Below are positions 35,348 to 44,564 of a stretch of 64,000 nucleotides of DNA, in pieces (within the stretch, counting starts at the first letter, position 1; each line of letters starts with the position of its first letter). The notes below the pieces were generated by a model that made no database searches, was not told where the DNA came from, and saw nothing but the letters and a program-made list of their open reading frames with translations. The DNA is taken from positions 372,001 to 436,000 of the forward strand of contig NZ_FRCH01000001.1 of NCBI RefSeq assembly GCF_900142825.1, in the 5' to 3' direction. This stretch comes from Rhodanobacter sp. OK091. GTDB taxonomy: Bacteria; Pseudomonadota; Gammaproteobacteria; Xanthomonadales; Rhodanobacteraceae. The position numbers and the translations under genes are program-made.

Positions 35348-35642
35348 GGCTGCTCGTATGTGGTGCTCAGATGGGGGCGCATTTTCCGGCGACTACACGT
35401 GTCGTGCCTGTCTCGGCCGCGACGTCTCCGTGACTTTCAACTAGAACATTGCCCTGTCTCAGGAGCTAAGACGACAGCTATAGGGCAGAACGAAAGGAAG
35501 GCTTGGGCAAACCACGGAAAGACGATCGTTCCGCGTATCTATCCCAGTTCATGACTGCGTCTCGGCATGCCCGCATCTACCTCGAATGATGTCCGCTTTG
35601 GTCGAAAGCGGTCGCTCACTTACGCGTTGCGAACAGGCGCTT

Positions 35643-36311
35643 CTAATATGCCCGCGATCGTTGCCTCATCGCAGAATTTTCCAAGATCGTCGTGCCGTCT
35701 TGCCCATGGAGGAATTCGCCGACAAACGCTCGACCAATATCGTCCTGATCAATCGTCCCAAACGATCCCGGAACGAAACGCCCCAGCAAAGCAAGAAACC
35801 CAGGGGTGTGCGCATTACCCGCAATGATGCCGGGGCGAAAAATGGCTAAACGTTTAAATCCGAGACTCCGCACGGCATCTTCTTTTTCCCCCATGATGCG
35901 GGCATAACGAATCCAGCTCTTAGCGCTACTCCCGGCTGCCGAAAGAAGCCCGAAGCGTTCGATCCCCGCCGCCAGGCAGCCACGTGCAAACGCGCCGACC
36001 AAGCCAATTTCCAGTTTCTTGATGTCCTCCTCGCTCCATTGCTGACTTCCTTTACCGATGCCGATACATGATGCGGCATATAACGGTTCGCCCTGCACGC
36101 TGCAGGTCCTGGCAAGTTCGGCGATCTCACCGGAAAAATTTGCCGCACTGGTATCCATGATCACTTGGCGCAGACGCGTGTCGTCCGCAAGAGGAATCGT
36201 CCGGCGATTGACCATCACCACTTCCGTGCACGAGCTAGCAGCGAGCAAAGCCCGAACCAGTCCGGACCCAACTTGCCCGGTACCACCGATGACCAAGACG
36301 CGAAAACTCAT
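35643..36311 (-). CDS. NAD(P)-binding Rossmann protein (atypical SDR)
   Basis: 222 residues. VLVIGGTGQVGSGLVRALL is the Gly-rich dinucleotide site (GGTGxxG) of NmrA/HTATIP2-like atypical SDR proteins, followed by VVMVNRR as the second strand. The mid part (YAASCIGIGKGSQ, GIERFGLLSAAGSSAKSWIRYARIMGEKEDAVR) contains an SAAGSS...Y arrangement where SDR enzymes keep Ser and Tyr. Likely an oxidoreductase or redox sensor. No operon partner. Confidence 0.85.
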   Translation of the reverse strand: MSFRVLVIGGTGQVGSGLVRALLAASSCTEVVMVNRRTIPLADDTRLRQVIMDTSAANFSGEIAELARTCSVQGEPLYAASCIGIGKGSQQWSEEDIKKLEIGLVGAFARGCLAAGIERFGLLSAAGSSAKSWIRYARIMGEKEDAVRSLGFKRLAIFRPGIIAGNAHTPGFLALLGRFVPGSFGTIDQDDIGRAFVGEFLHGQDGTTILENSAMRQRSRAY

Positions 36312-36686
36312 GCTATGTCTCGTGTTCGTTGTAGATCATGTCCGTCATGACGACGCGATCTCCCTGGAAAGGGTATTCAAAGAGTATGCGTGATGTCCGC
36401 ATCGGGTCGGAAGCGAACCTTTCCAGCATGCCGACAAGACCCATTCGACGGCATCCCAGGCCTTCGCGGATAGGCTGATCAACACCAGCAACTGGGCCAG
36501 CCCTTTCCGGAAATAGTGTTCAGTCAGACCCGGACCAGCTCACGCTGCGCCCGTTGTTCTTGCACGCCCCCTTTTCAGAGTTTCTCCCTTAAGCTCGATG
36601 GATGCGAGCGAGGGTGAGCAAGGGGAATGCAGGCGCCGTGTGGCTCGCCGCCTGCATCGGATGACTTCGAACAAAAGGGGAAACAG
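36312..36686. other. intergenic stretch with a dispersed repeat
   Basis: No gene seen. At 36523-36547 a 25-bp unit (GTCAGACCCGGACCAGCTCA and 5 more bases) recurs with two mismatches at 63214-63238, just left of the phased palindrome array. An AAGGGGAAACAG ribosome site at the right end belongs to the lipoprotein gene. Confidence 0.6.
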
Positions 36687-37199
36687 ATGAGCCGATGCCG
36701 GAGCAAGGGCCGACTGGCCTTGATGGTCGCGACAATGATGTACGCGCTGACAGGGTGTGCATCGGTGGGGCGGGATGTCGACACCCTCGCTACTGGCGAT
36801 CAGCGAGCCCCCAGCGACCAGCGCGTTCCCGGCCAACAGCATCCGAGCAGCGTACGCGGCGCCGTCGCTGGGCACCTGGATGGCTGGCCCGAGGCGGTGC
36901 TGCTGCCTGAGGGCGTGGAGATCGATGGCTACCGATGCTCGAACCGGTACTGCACGATTTGGTTCGGCTTGATGGACCTCGACCAGGTGATGGCGCTCAA
37001 GCGCAACTACGTCAAGCTACTCAAGGACAGCGAAAAATGGGAGCAACTCGGCACACCGGGCAATGCCTATGAGCATGAAGCCTTCCGTTACACGGGCGCC
37101 ATGCCGTCCGGATGCGGGTATACCTTGGAAATACGCCAGGGGGCCATCCCCAACGATTACTACCGCCGCTACCGTGTATTCGCTTCGCTGACCTGGTAG
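36687..37199 (+). CDS. small lipoprotein, unknown function
   Basis: 170 residues from the ATG at 36687 with AAGGGG upstream. Lipobox ALTGC at about residue 24. The mature part has four more cysteines (DGYRCSNRYCTIWFG, SGCGYTLEIRQ). No family recognised. It shares orientation with the membrane protein gene 98 bp downstream. Confidence 0.75.
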   Translation: MSRCRSKGRLALMVATMMYALTGCASVGRDVDTLATGDQRAPSDQRVPGQQHPSSVRGAVAGHLDGWPEAVLLPEGVEIDGYRCSNRYCTIWFGLMDLDQVMALKRNYVKLLKDSEKWEQLGTPGNAYEHEAFRYTGAMPSGCGYTLEIRQGAIPNDYYRRYRVFASLTW

Positions 37200-37297
37200 T
37201 CGGGCGACGCGAGCAAATACCCTGGATGGCATTGGACGCTACCCGCTATGCTCGGCCTGTCCGGCGCGGGGGCGCCGATCATCGGGGAAGCGACACC

Positions 37298-38197
37298 ATG
37301 ACGATACGATCCAAGAGACCGTTGGCCGGGTTTGGCTGGCTGACGCAGGGCATCGGCGTGAGCTACCGCCATCCAAAGCCGTTGCTCGGAGGGGCGGCCT
37401 TCTTGGTGCTGGCGTGTTTATTGCCGTCGCTGATCACGATGCCGATGCAATTCCACGCGATAAGCGCTGGCACACCGCTGAGCCCGGCCACCTTCGGCTG
37501 GATCATGGCCGGGTCCATGCTGCTCAGTCTGCTGACCGTGCCGCTCTACGCGGGCTACCTGCAGATGGTCGATGCGGCCGAGCGCGGACTGCCGGCCCAC
37601 GCAGGCGATATTTTCAAGCCTTATCGGCAAGGCGAAGCATGGCGCCTGGTCGGCTACGGACTGGCGATGATTGTGGTCTACGTCGCCATGTTCGGAATCG
37701 TCATCGCCGCAGCGGGAGGCGGCATCGCCAGCTGGTACATGCAAGCGCTGAGCGCGCAGGCCAACCACCTGCCGCCACCGGCGTTGCCCAGCGGCTTGGG
37801 GATCGCCGTGGTACTGTTCATGGTGCTCGGCCTTTTGATGATGGGTTTCTATGCGATCAGCCTTGGCCAGATCGCGCTGCGCCGCCGCAACGTGTTCGGC
37901 GCCATCGGCGACGGCATGATCGGCGCGTTGAAGAACGTGCTCCCGCTGCTGGTGTTTGCACTGAGCGCCGCCCTGGCCTGGGTTGTCGTGGCCATCGCCT
38001 TTCTGATCGTCGCCGCTCTGCTCTCCTTGCTAGGCGCGCTCATCAGCCCTTGGGTGGTGCTCGTGGTGATCGTTCCGCTTTATATCGCCCTGTTTCTGAT
38101 GGTGTTCGCCGTGATGTTCGGAGTGATGTACTACCTATGGCGCGATGTGTGCGGCGACGACATCGCGACCGGCATGGATCCGGCTATCGCCGCCTGA
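37298..38197 (+). CDS. multi-pass membrane protein (BPSS1780-like)
   Basis: 299 residues from the ATG at 37298 (GGGGAAG upstream). Five or six membrane segments with a short cytosolic head (GFGWLTQGIGVSYRHPKPLLGGAAFLVLACLLPSLI) and the loop MVDAAERGLPAHAGDIFKPYRQGEAWRLVGYG. This resembles the BPSS1780/DUF-type membrane family of beta- and gammaproteobacteria, for which no function is known. A strong hairpin follows at 38218-38243. Confidence 0.75.
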   Translation: MTIRSKRPLAGFGWLTQGIGVSYRHPKPLLGGAAFLVLACLLPSLITMPMQFHAISAGTPLSPATFGWIMAGSMLLSLLTVPLYAGYLQMVDAAERGLPAHAGDIFKPYRQGEAWRLVGYGLAMIVVYVAMFGIVIAAAGGGIASWYMQALSAQANHLPPPALPSGLGIAVVLFMVLGLLMMGFYAISLGQIALRRRNVFGAIGDGMIGALKNVLPLLVFALSAALAWVVVAIAFLIVAALLSLLGALISPWVVLVVIVPLYIALFLMVFAVMFGVMYYLWRDVCGDDIATGMDPAIAA

Positions 38198-38217
38198 CCT
38201 GATTCATCCGTTCCGAC

Positions 38218-38243
38218 GCGAAGGCGGCCACGGCCGCCTTCGC
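38218..38243. terminator. hairpin terminator
   Basis: Stem GCGAAGGCGGC, loop CACG, 11-bp complement, 21 bp after the membrane protein stop. The tail TATTTGG is only weakly T-rich. The remaining gap to 38597 shows nothing further. Confidence 0.65.
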
Positions 38244-38597
38244 TATTTGGGGTGTAGCGGTTATTCCCCTGCCCCATGCGCCAGTCGAAACGTCGGCGAT
38301 TTCGTGAGTCTGCTTACACCCGCAGCGCACCCGGCCAAACGACGTGAGGTTCCCCACTCTCGCGTCGACATTGCCGAGGTCGCCATCGAAGACCGCAGCG
38401 CAAAACCCGCACCGCATACCAATACGCACAGCGCATTCTTTGTTATGGTTCACCCTCGAAAGCGCGACCGTGTCCTGCGGGATATCGTTCGCAAGCAACA
38501 CCATCAGTACGTGACGCTCGATCTGGCCCAGCCGCCTCGTCATCAGCAGCCATGCTCGCCATGACGTCGGCAAATCCTCTTGGAGATTGTGATTCTC

Positions 38598-38705
38598 ATG
38601 GTTGATATCACACGCCGCACCTTCGTCATCTCGAGTATGGGATTGTTTGGTTCCTGCCTTCTGCCGCGTGCGGTGTGGGGCGGTACGGCCGAGGGGATGG
38701 CCTGA
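38598..38705 (+). other. orphaned Tat signal peptide, cut from the GH2 enzyme by an in-frame TGA
   Basis: ATG at 38598 opens a 35-codon frame whose start (MVDITRRTFVISSMGLFG) is a textbook twin-arginine signal, followed by a hydrophobic stretch and an A-x-A-like end (TAEGMA). Codon 36 is TGA (38703-38705). The frame is exactly that of the GH2 gene; 12 codons later comes its first ATG (38742). Either the stop is a recent mutation or sequence error, or it is read through. Confidence 0.8.
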
Positions 38706-38741
38706 AAACCGACCGGGCCGCTGGCGCACAGCGGGACGGCC

Positions 38742-41141
38742 ATGGCGCCGCGCGAGCAATGGCTGTTCGATTTCGGTTGGCGGTTCTCGCTTGGCGACGG
38801 CAACGATCCCACCAAGGATTTCGGCTACGGTTTCGGCCAGAGCGATTTTGCGAAGACGGGCACGTTCAAGATCGCCACGGCCGACTTCAACGATGCCGGC
38901 TGGCGCCCACTGAACCTGCCGCACGACTGGGCGGTCGAGCTCCCGTTCGTTCACGACGACAAGGGGGACGAAGACAACCGCATGCTCTCGCATGGCTATA
39001 AACCGCTCGGGCGGCGCTACCCGGCCACCAGCATCGGCTGGTACCGGCGCACGTTCGAGATTCCCGAGAGCGATCGCGGACGCCGCATCTGGATCGAGTT
39101 CGACGGCGCGATGCGCGACGTCGTGCTGTTCGTCAATGGCTGTTTCATCGGCCGTCACGACGACGGCTACACCCCGTTCCGCTTCGACCTCACCGATTTC
39201 CTGCATGTCGGCGGCAAGAATCACATCGCCTTGCGTGTCGACGCCAGTTTCGGCGATGGCTGGTTTTACGAAGGCGCCGGCATCTATCGCCATGTCTGGT
39301 TGACCAAGATGGATCCGGTCCACCTGGGCAACTGGGAAACCGTGGTGCGCACTACCGTCAAGGGCGATGCGGCCGCGCTGGACCTTGCCACGATCGTCCA
39401 GAACGAGAACGAGCACCCGGTGAATGCCTCGCTCGAATGGACCGTCGTCGATGCCGACGGCCACGTGGTGGCTCAGGCGACATCGCCGGCACAGGCGATC
39501 GCACCGAATGCGTCGGCGGACTATCGGGCCACGGCCACCGTCGGCCATCCTGCACTCTGGTCGCCCGACGAACCTCATCTCTACACCGCCCTCGTCAAAG
39601 TCATGGTCGACGGCAGCTTGCGCGACGCCGAACGGATTCCCTTTGGCATCCGCACGGCGACGTTCGATCCCGACCATGGCTTCTTTCTCAATGGCAAGCC
39701 GCTCAAGATCCAAGGCACCTGCAACCACCAGGACCATGCCGGGGTGGGCGCCGCCCTGCCCGACCGGCTGCAGGCGTTCCGGGTGTCGGTGCTGCAAGGC
39801 ATGGGCTGCAACGCGGTACGCACCTCGCACAACATGCCGACGCCCGAATGGGTAGCGGCATGCGACCGCATGGGCTTGATGATGATGTGCGAAACGCGTC
39901 AGATGAGCTCCAACCCCAGCGGCCTGCAGCAGCTCGAAACGATGGTGAAGCGGTATCGCAATTCACCCTCGATCATCCTCTGGTCGATCGGCAATGAGGA
40001 GTGGGTGCTGCAAAAAGGCGACATGGCGAAACAAGGTGCCCACATCGCAGCGAGCATGGTCGAGCGCTGCCACGAACTCGACCCCACCCGCGTCGTTTCC
40101 GCGGCGGTCAATGGCGACAACGAGCAAGGCGTATCGGACGCGCTCGATATCATCGGCTTCAACTACCACACCGATTTTCCCGACGCCTTCCACAAGAAGC
40201 ATCCGACCCGCGCCGTGTTCGGATCGGAAACCTCCAGCGCCATCGCTACCCGCGGCGAATACACCTCCGACCCGGCAAAGAACACCATCAACAGCTATGA
40301 CGGCGTCGTGTCCTGGGGACAGACGCCGGAGCAATGGTGGACTTTCTACGGCACCCGCGACTGGCTGGCAGGCGGGTTCGCCTGGACCGGCTTCGACTAT
40401 CGCGGCGAGCCGACACCTTATGGCTGGCCCTCGATCAGCTCGCAATTCGGTATCGCCGATATGTGCGGCTTTCCCAAGGATTATTACTACTACTACAAGG
40501 CCTGGTGGGGAAAGACGCCCAGCCTCCATGTGTTTCCGCATTGGAATTGGCAAGGCAAGGAAGGCCAGGAAATTACCGTCTGGGCATACAGCAACCTCGA
40601 TGAGGTCGAACTGCTGCTCAATGGCAAGAGCCTCGGCATCAAGCCGGTGCCGCATCTGGGGCATGTGCAGTGGAAGGTCGCCTACATGCCCGGAGTCATC
40701 GAGGCGCGCGGCCGCCGCAACGGCCAAACCGTGCTCGTCGAGCGGCGCGAAACCACCGGCCCGGCGCAAAAAATCCGCCTAACCGCCGATCGCCCGGAGA
40801 TCGCCGCCGACGGACAGGACGTCGTCATCGTCACCGTCGAGGCGCTCGACGAACACGGCCGGCCGGTACCCACGGCGAACCACAAGATCGCTTTCCGCAT
40901 CTCGGGGGCGGGCCAGCTGATCGGCGTCGGCAACGGCAATCCCAATTGCCTGGAGAGCGACAAGGAGCCCAGGCGATCGCTGTTCAATGGCTTGGCCCAG
41001 GTCATCGTCCAGTCGACGGATGAAGCCGGCCACATGCTCATCGAAGCCGTCGAAGACGGGTCAGCGGGGCATCCATTACGCGCTGCCTCGCTGGCGATCA
41101 GAACGAGAAAGCCCGCATCGAAACCTCAGCGCGTCGGTTGA
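38742..41141 (+). CDS. beta-galactosidase-like GH2 glycoside hydrolase
   Basis: 799 residues from ATG 38742. Order: sugar-binding jelly-roll domain (PLNLPHDWAVELPF, then GWYRRTFEIP), Ig-like domain, TIM barrel with acid/base E419 in SIGNEEW and nucleophile E496 in VFGSETSSA, and two C-terminal beta domains including the DUF4982-type segment (HWNWQGKEGQEITVWAYSNLDEVELLLNGKSLG). The active site is complete, so the mature enzyme should work, but its Tat signal is separated by a TGA (38703-38705). As written the protein would stay in the cytoplasm. Substrates could be beta-galactosides of plant cell walls. Confidence 0.88.
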   Translation: MAPREQWLFDFGWRFSLGDGNDPTKDFGYGFGQSDFAKTGTFKIATADFNDAGWRPLNLPHDWAVELPFVHDDKGDEDNRMLSHGYKPLGRRYPATSIGWYRRTFEIPESDRGRRIWIEFDGAMRDVVLFVNGCFIGRHDDGYTPFRFDLTDFLHVGGKNHIALRVDASFGDGWFYEGAGIYRHVWLTKMDPVHLGNWETVVRTTVKGDAAALDLATIVQNENEHPVNASLEWTVVDADGHVVAQATSPAQAIAPNASADYRATATVGHPALWSPDEPHLYTALVKVMVDGSLRDAERIPFGIRTATFDPDHGFFLNGKPLKIQGTCNHQDHAGVGAALPDRLQAFRVSVLQGMGCNAVRTSHNMPTPEWVAACDRMGLMMMCETRQMSSNPSGLQQLETMVKRYRNSPSIILWSIGNEEWVLQKGDMAKQGAHIAASMVERCHELDPTRVVSAAVNGDNEQGVSDALDIIGFNYHTDFPDAFHKKHPTRAVFGSETSSAIATRGEYTSDPAKNTINSYDGVVSWGQTPEQWWTFYGTRDWLAGGFAWTGFDYRGEPTPYGWPSISSQFGIADMCGFPKDYYYYYKAWWGKTPSLHVFPHWNWQGKEGQEITVWAYSNLDEVELLLNGKSLGIKPVPHLGHVQWKVAYMPGVIEARGRRNGQTVLVERRETTGPAQKIRLTADRPEIAADGQDVVIVTVEALDEHGRPVPTANHKIAFRISGAGQLIGVGNGNPNCLESDKEPRRSLFNGLAQVIVQSTDEAGHMLIEAVEDGSAGHPLRAASLAIRTRKPASKPQRVG

Positions 41142-41164
41142 TCCGCATGGAAACCAGGCCGAGT

Positions 41165-41320
41165 TGAGCGCATCAGCTTCAGGCCCGAAGCGACGAACCC
41201 GGCAGCGAGCGCACGCCGCAGCCGCCATAGGGAACGGACGCGATTTCGTGGCCTCCGCCTCCCTATGGCGGGTTGGCTGCCCCAGGGCGTCGTACACGTA
41301 AAAATCACAAATGAACACGG
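41165..41320 (-). pseudogene. fragment of a LysE-type exporter gene (3' end)
   Basis: The plus-strand text GCATCAGCTTCAGGCCC...GACGAACCCGGCAGCGA also stands at 47387-47423 inside the 3' end of the LysE gene. Read on the minus strand it gives AAGFVASGLKLM, matching AAGFVALGLKLM of the intact protein. The upstream part (CDFYVYDALGQPTR) is in another frame and barely recognisable. Non-functional. The remaining gap 41321-41459 is the leader of the next gene. Confidence 0.65.
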
Positions 41321-41459
41321 AGCATGAAGGGGATGCCGAACGTGAGGTGACGAGTCACCCACTTCGGCATTTGGAAGGTGATTCAACGTTTGTGCCGAGG
41401 TCTGCAAAGAAGGAGGCACGTCAGGATCGATTCTCACCAATACGAACAGGGGATTAGTT

Positions 41460-42008
41460 ATGAAACGTACTTCATTACTGCTTGTTGCCTGTGTTTTAGG
41501 GGGTATTGCCGTTTCCGCTCAAGCGGCGAAAACGGGTGCGGCAAACGACCAGGCGAGTGGCCCGGTCACCGTCAAACTGACTAACTTTTACGCCTATGCG
41601 CCGAATGGATCCCGGCTGCCATCCATGGACAAGGAATGCGCGAAGCTCTATGCGGGATTCCTGAACTCTTCGATGGCCACGCAGTTTGCCACCAACCCGA
41701 CCGCGTCGTGGGCCAAATCGACATGGTCGGTGAAAGGGGATCCGGACGTCGTTTTTGATCTTCATCCGCTAGGTACGGCGGGTGTCTATGCTTATGGCAA
41801 TTGGTACCGGCAGCCTTTCAACGGAAAGGAAGTGTACGGGGTTACGTTCACTGCGAACATGGACAAGAGTTCGTCGAAGCCGGTGCCGCCGTATAAGAGC
41901 GTCATCAGCTTCATTGCGAATGCCAATCTCACCTGCGCTCTCATGAACGCTAGTGCGCTAAAGGCCCTGCCCCCGGAAGTGCACTCCGACGCCATGCAGG
42001 CCAAGTAG
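41460..42008 (+). CDS. secreted protein of unknown function
   Basis: 182 residues with a signal peptide (MKRTSLLLVACVLGGIAVSAQA). The mature part (VTVKLTNFYAYAPNGSRLPSMDKECAKLYAGFLNSSMATQFATNPT) has two cysteines (KECAKLY and LTCALMN) that may pair. AT content is slightly higher than in neighbours. No family recognised. A strong terminator follows, so it is a single-gene unit. Confidence 0.7.
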   Translation: MKRTSLLLVACVLGGIAVSAQAAKTGAANDQASGPVTVKLTNFYAYAPNGSRLPSMDKECAKLYAGFLNSSMATQFATNPTASWAKSTWSVKGDPDVVFDLHPLGTAGVYAYGNWYRQPFNGKEVYGVTFTANMDKSSSKPVPPYKSVISFIANANLTCALMNASALKALPPEVHSDAMQAK

Positions 42009-42068
42009 TTGAAGGTATGCGTGGGCTTTGCTGATGCTTTTCTGAGATAGGCAACGTATCGGCATAGC

Positions 42069-42098
42069 GGAATGCGGCTCGCATGCGAGCCGCATTCC
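42069..42098. terminator. 30-bp perfect palindrome, Rho-independent terminator
   Basis: Arms of 15 bp (GGAATGCGGCTCGCA and its complement) followed by ATTTTC, 60 bp after the stop of the secreted protein gene. Confidence 0.8.
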
Positions 42099-42228
42099 AT
42101 TTTCAGAAGCAAGGTTGCCCATCGTTACCCGCCGATCCCGCCACGATCGGCCGCCCGCGCAAAGCGCCGCGCGTGGAGAAAGTCCACCATCCCCTTGCTT
42201 TCGCTGCAACGCCCTCCACCTCGTGGCG

Positions 42229-42984
42229 ATGTTCGAGAAAATCAGAAACTGGCGCATACGGCGCATCGTCGCTCGGCATCCGATCGCCGAATCGCTTTGG
42301 CGAGATGCGCTCGATCGCTGTGCGCCGGCACGTCGGCTGGGCGCTTCCGATCAGGCCGCGTTGCGCGTGCTGGCGACGCTGTTTTTGCAGAGCAAGTCGC
42401 TGGAGCCCACTAAGGAGTTGCAGCTTGGCGACGCCGACCGCGTCTTGCTCGCGACCCATGCTTGTGTACCCATCCTGAAACTCGGCCTTGATTGGTACGA
42501 CGGTTGGTACAGCGTCATCGTGTACCCGGACGCGTTCATCCCGCGTCGCCCGCAAACCGATGCCGCGGGGGTGGTTCATCAGACCGACACCGTGATGGCC
42601 GGTGAGGCATGGCGGCGTGGGCCGGTGATCCTGTCGTGGGCGGATGTGCTGAGCACCGGAAAGAAACCGGGACACAACGTGGTCATCCACGAAATGGCAC
42701 ACAAGCTCGACATGCTCAACGGAGAGCCCAACGGCTTTCCGCCGTTGCACCGGCGCATGGATCGCCGCGAGTGGTCGCGGGTCTTCACCAGCGCATGGGA
42801 TCGCCTGCAGGAGGAGCAACGCAACGGCGCCGAGCTGCCGATGGACCCGTATGCCCTCGAAAGCCCGGCCGAGTTCTTTGCGGTGGCCAGCGAGCAATTC
42901 TTCGAGGCTCCGGCAAACTTGCGCCAGCATTTGCCGGAGGTCTATCAACAGCTCGAACAGTTTTACCGGCAGCACCCGTTCTGA
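42229..42984 (+). CDS. mtfA: MtfA-type zinc metallopeptidase (M90)
   Basis: 251 residues from the ATG at 42229 (MFEKIRNWRIRRI). Zinc site HEMAHKLD with H154, E155 and H158, preceded by GHNVVIHE, and the C-terminal ALESPAEFFAVASEQFFEAPANLRQHLPEVYQQL typical of MtfA. In E. coli MtfA binds the repressor Mlc and so affects glucose PTS regulation; it also has aminopeptidase activity. No Mlc gene is in the window. Its last 84 bp plus 42 bp of 3' sequence recur at 50220-50345, and a shorter part at 63167-63206. Confidence 0.93.
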   Translation: MFEKIRNWRIRRIVARHPIAESLWRDALDRCAPARRLGASDQAALRVLATLFLQSKSLEPTKELQLGDADRVLLATHACVPILKLGLDWYDGWYSVIVYPDAFIPRRPQTDAAGVVHQTDTVMAGEAWRRGPVILSWADVLSTGKKPGHNVVIHEMAHKLDMLNGEPNGFPPLHRRMDRREWSRVFTSAWDRLQEEQRNGAELPMDPYALESPAEFFAVASEQFFEAPANLRQHLPEVYQQLEQFYRQHPF

Positions 42985-43056
42985 GCGGGCCTGTTCAAAA
43001 AAAACCTCACAGCCCCATAGGAGCTGGCGGTCGTTCAATCGATGTCATTCCCTCCG

Positions 43057-44496
43057 TCACCTTATCGCGGCAGCAGCCAGCTGACCGAGTTGCTTCAGCG
43101 CGCGATCGAGCCTTTCATCCCACGGCAAACCGCAGCTCAGCCGCAAGCAGTCCACGTAGTCGCCGCGGCTCGAGAACAGCACGCCCGGCGAGGTACCGAT
43201 ACGTTTCGCGAGCGCTGCTTCAAACAACACGCGACCATCGCCGCCCGGCGGCAGCTGTAGCCACAACGACAGCCCGCCCTGCGGCTCGCTGGCACGGGTA
43301 CCGGCGGGCCAATGCCGGGCGATGGCCTCGTGCAGGCGCTGACCGTTGTCGGCCAGCATGCGGCGCAAACGGCGAAGATGCCGCTCCTGATCGTGGCGTT
43401 GCAGATAGTCGGCCAGCGCCAACTGGGGCAGGCTCGCGCTGCCGACGGTGGAGAAATATTTGGCGCGCACCAGTGCATCGGTCCACTGATTGCCGGCCAG
43501 CCAGCCGACACGCAAGCCCGGCGCCAGGGTTTTGGAGAACGAGCCGCAACTGATCACATTGCCGTGCCGGTCCCACCGGCGCAGCGGCGACGGCCGCTGA
43601 CCCGACCAGGCCAAGTCGCCGTAGATGTCGTCTTCGATCACCACGGTACCGTGCCGCGCACAACTTTCCAGCAACGCCTGCTTGGCGACATCGCTGGTCA
43701 GGCTACCCAGCGGATTGTTGAAGTTGGGTACCACGACGGCCGCGCGCACGGCGTTCCGCTGCAACAACTGCTCCAGGCGGACGACATCGATGCCCTGCCC
43801 GGAAAGATTCGGCACTTCCAATACCTTCAACTGCAACGCGGCGACGGTCTGCAGGATGCCGTGGTAAGTCGGTGTTTCCACCAGCACCACATCGCCCGGT
43901 GCGGTGACGGTGCGCAAGGCCAGATTGATCGCCTCCATCGCGCCGGCGGTGATCACGATTTCGTCCAGCGCCACCCCGGCACCGATCTGCGCATAACGCT
44001 GCGCGATCTGTCGCCGCAGCGCCAGATGACCTTGCGGTGGCGCATAGTCGAGCGCCGCCGACGCGTCGTGCCGCAGGCAACGTGCCAGCGATGCGGTCAG
44101 CGCGGATTGCGGCAAGAGTGCAGGCGCCGGCGTGGCGCTATGCAGCGGCAGCAGATCGCTGCGGGCCAGCATGTCCAACACGTCCTGCAACGCGGGGTTG
44201 CTGACGGTACCGGGCACGCTGCGCCGGGCCGGCCGCGTTGCCGGCGGCTGCGGCGCGGTGGCCCGCACGAAATAGCCGGAGCGCGGCCGCGCCACGGCCA
44301 GCCCTTCGCGCTCCAGTTGCAGGCAGGCCTGCACCGCCGTGGCGGCGCTCACCCCATGGCCGTTCGCCAGCTGCCGGATCGACGGCAACCGCTCGCCGGC
44401 ATGCAGAGCGCCCTGCGCGATCTGTTTGCGCAACTCCCCGGCAAGGCGCTCGTAGAGAAGCATGCGGCCCATCCATCTGTATTGGTCTATTTTCAT
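43057..44496 (-). CDS. MocR-type regulator (GntR winged helix fused to PLP aminotransferase fold)
   Basis: 480 residues; start 44496 is likely, with 44472 as an alternative. Residues 10-75 form the GntR helix (LLYERLAGELRKQIAQGALHAGERLPSIRQLANGHGVSAATAVQACLQLEREGLAVARPRSGYFV). From about residue 110 an aspartate-aminotransferase fold with VVIEDDIYGDLAW and the PLP lysine in CGSFSKTLAPGLRVGW. MocR proteins use PLP or amines as signals. It is divergent from the EamA transporter gene at 44565, the usual arrangement with its target. Confidence 0.93.
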   Translation of the reverse strand: MKIDQYRWMGRMLLYERLAGELRKQIAQGALHAGERLPSIRQLANGHGVSAATAVQACLQLEREGLAVARPRSGYFVRATAPQPPATRPARRSVPGTVSNPALQDVLDMLARSDLLPLHSATPAPALLPQSALTASLARCLRHDASAALDYAPPQGHLALRRQIAQRYAQIGAGVALDEIVITAGAMEAINLALRTVTAPGDVVLVETPTYHGILQTVAALQLKVLEVPNLSGQGIDVVRLEQLLQRNAVRAAVVVPNFNNPLGSLTSDVAKQALLESCARHGTVVIEDDIYGDLAWSGQRPSPLRRWDRHGNVISCGSFSKTLAPGLRVGWLAGNQWTDALVRAKYFSTVGSASLPQLALADYLQRHDQERHLRRLRRMLADNGQRLHEAIARHWPAGTRASEPQGGLSLWLQLPPGGDGRVLFEAALAKRIGTSPGVLFSSRGDYVDCLRLSCGLPWDERLDRALKQLGQLAAAAIR

Positions 44497-44564
44497 CCTA
44501 TCTGAATCTGTATCGATAGCGGCGACTTGCTTACGCTGGCCATCCCACCCGCGAGGAAGGCCCC

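Noticed and set aside
38184..39830. 548-residue minus-strand reading frame
   Set aside because: Shadow of the GH2 gene and its upstream gap; no recognisable domain.
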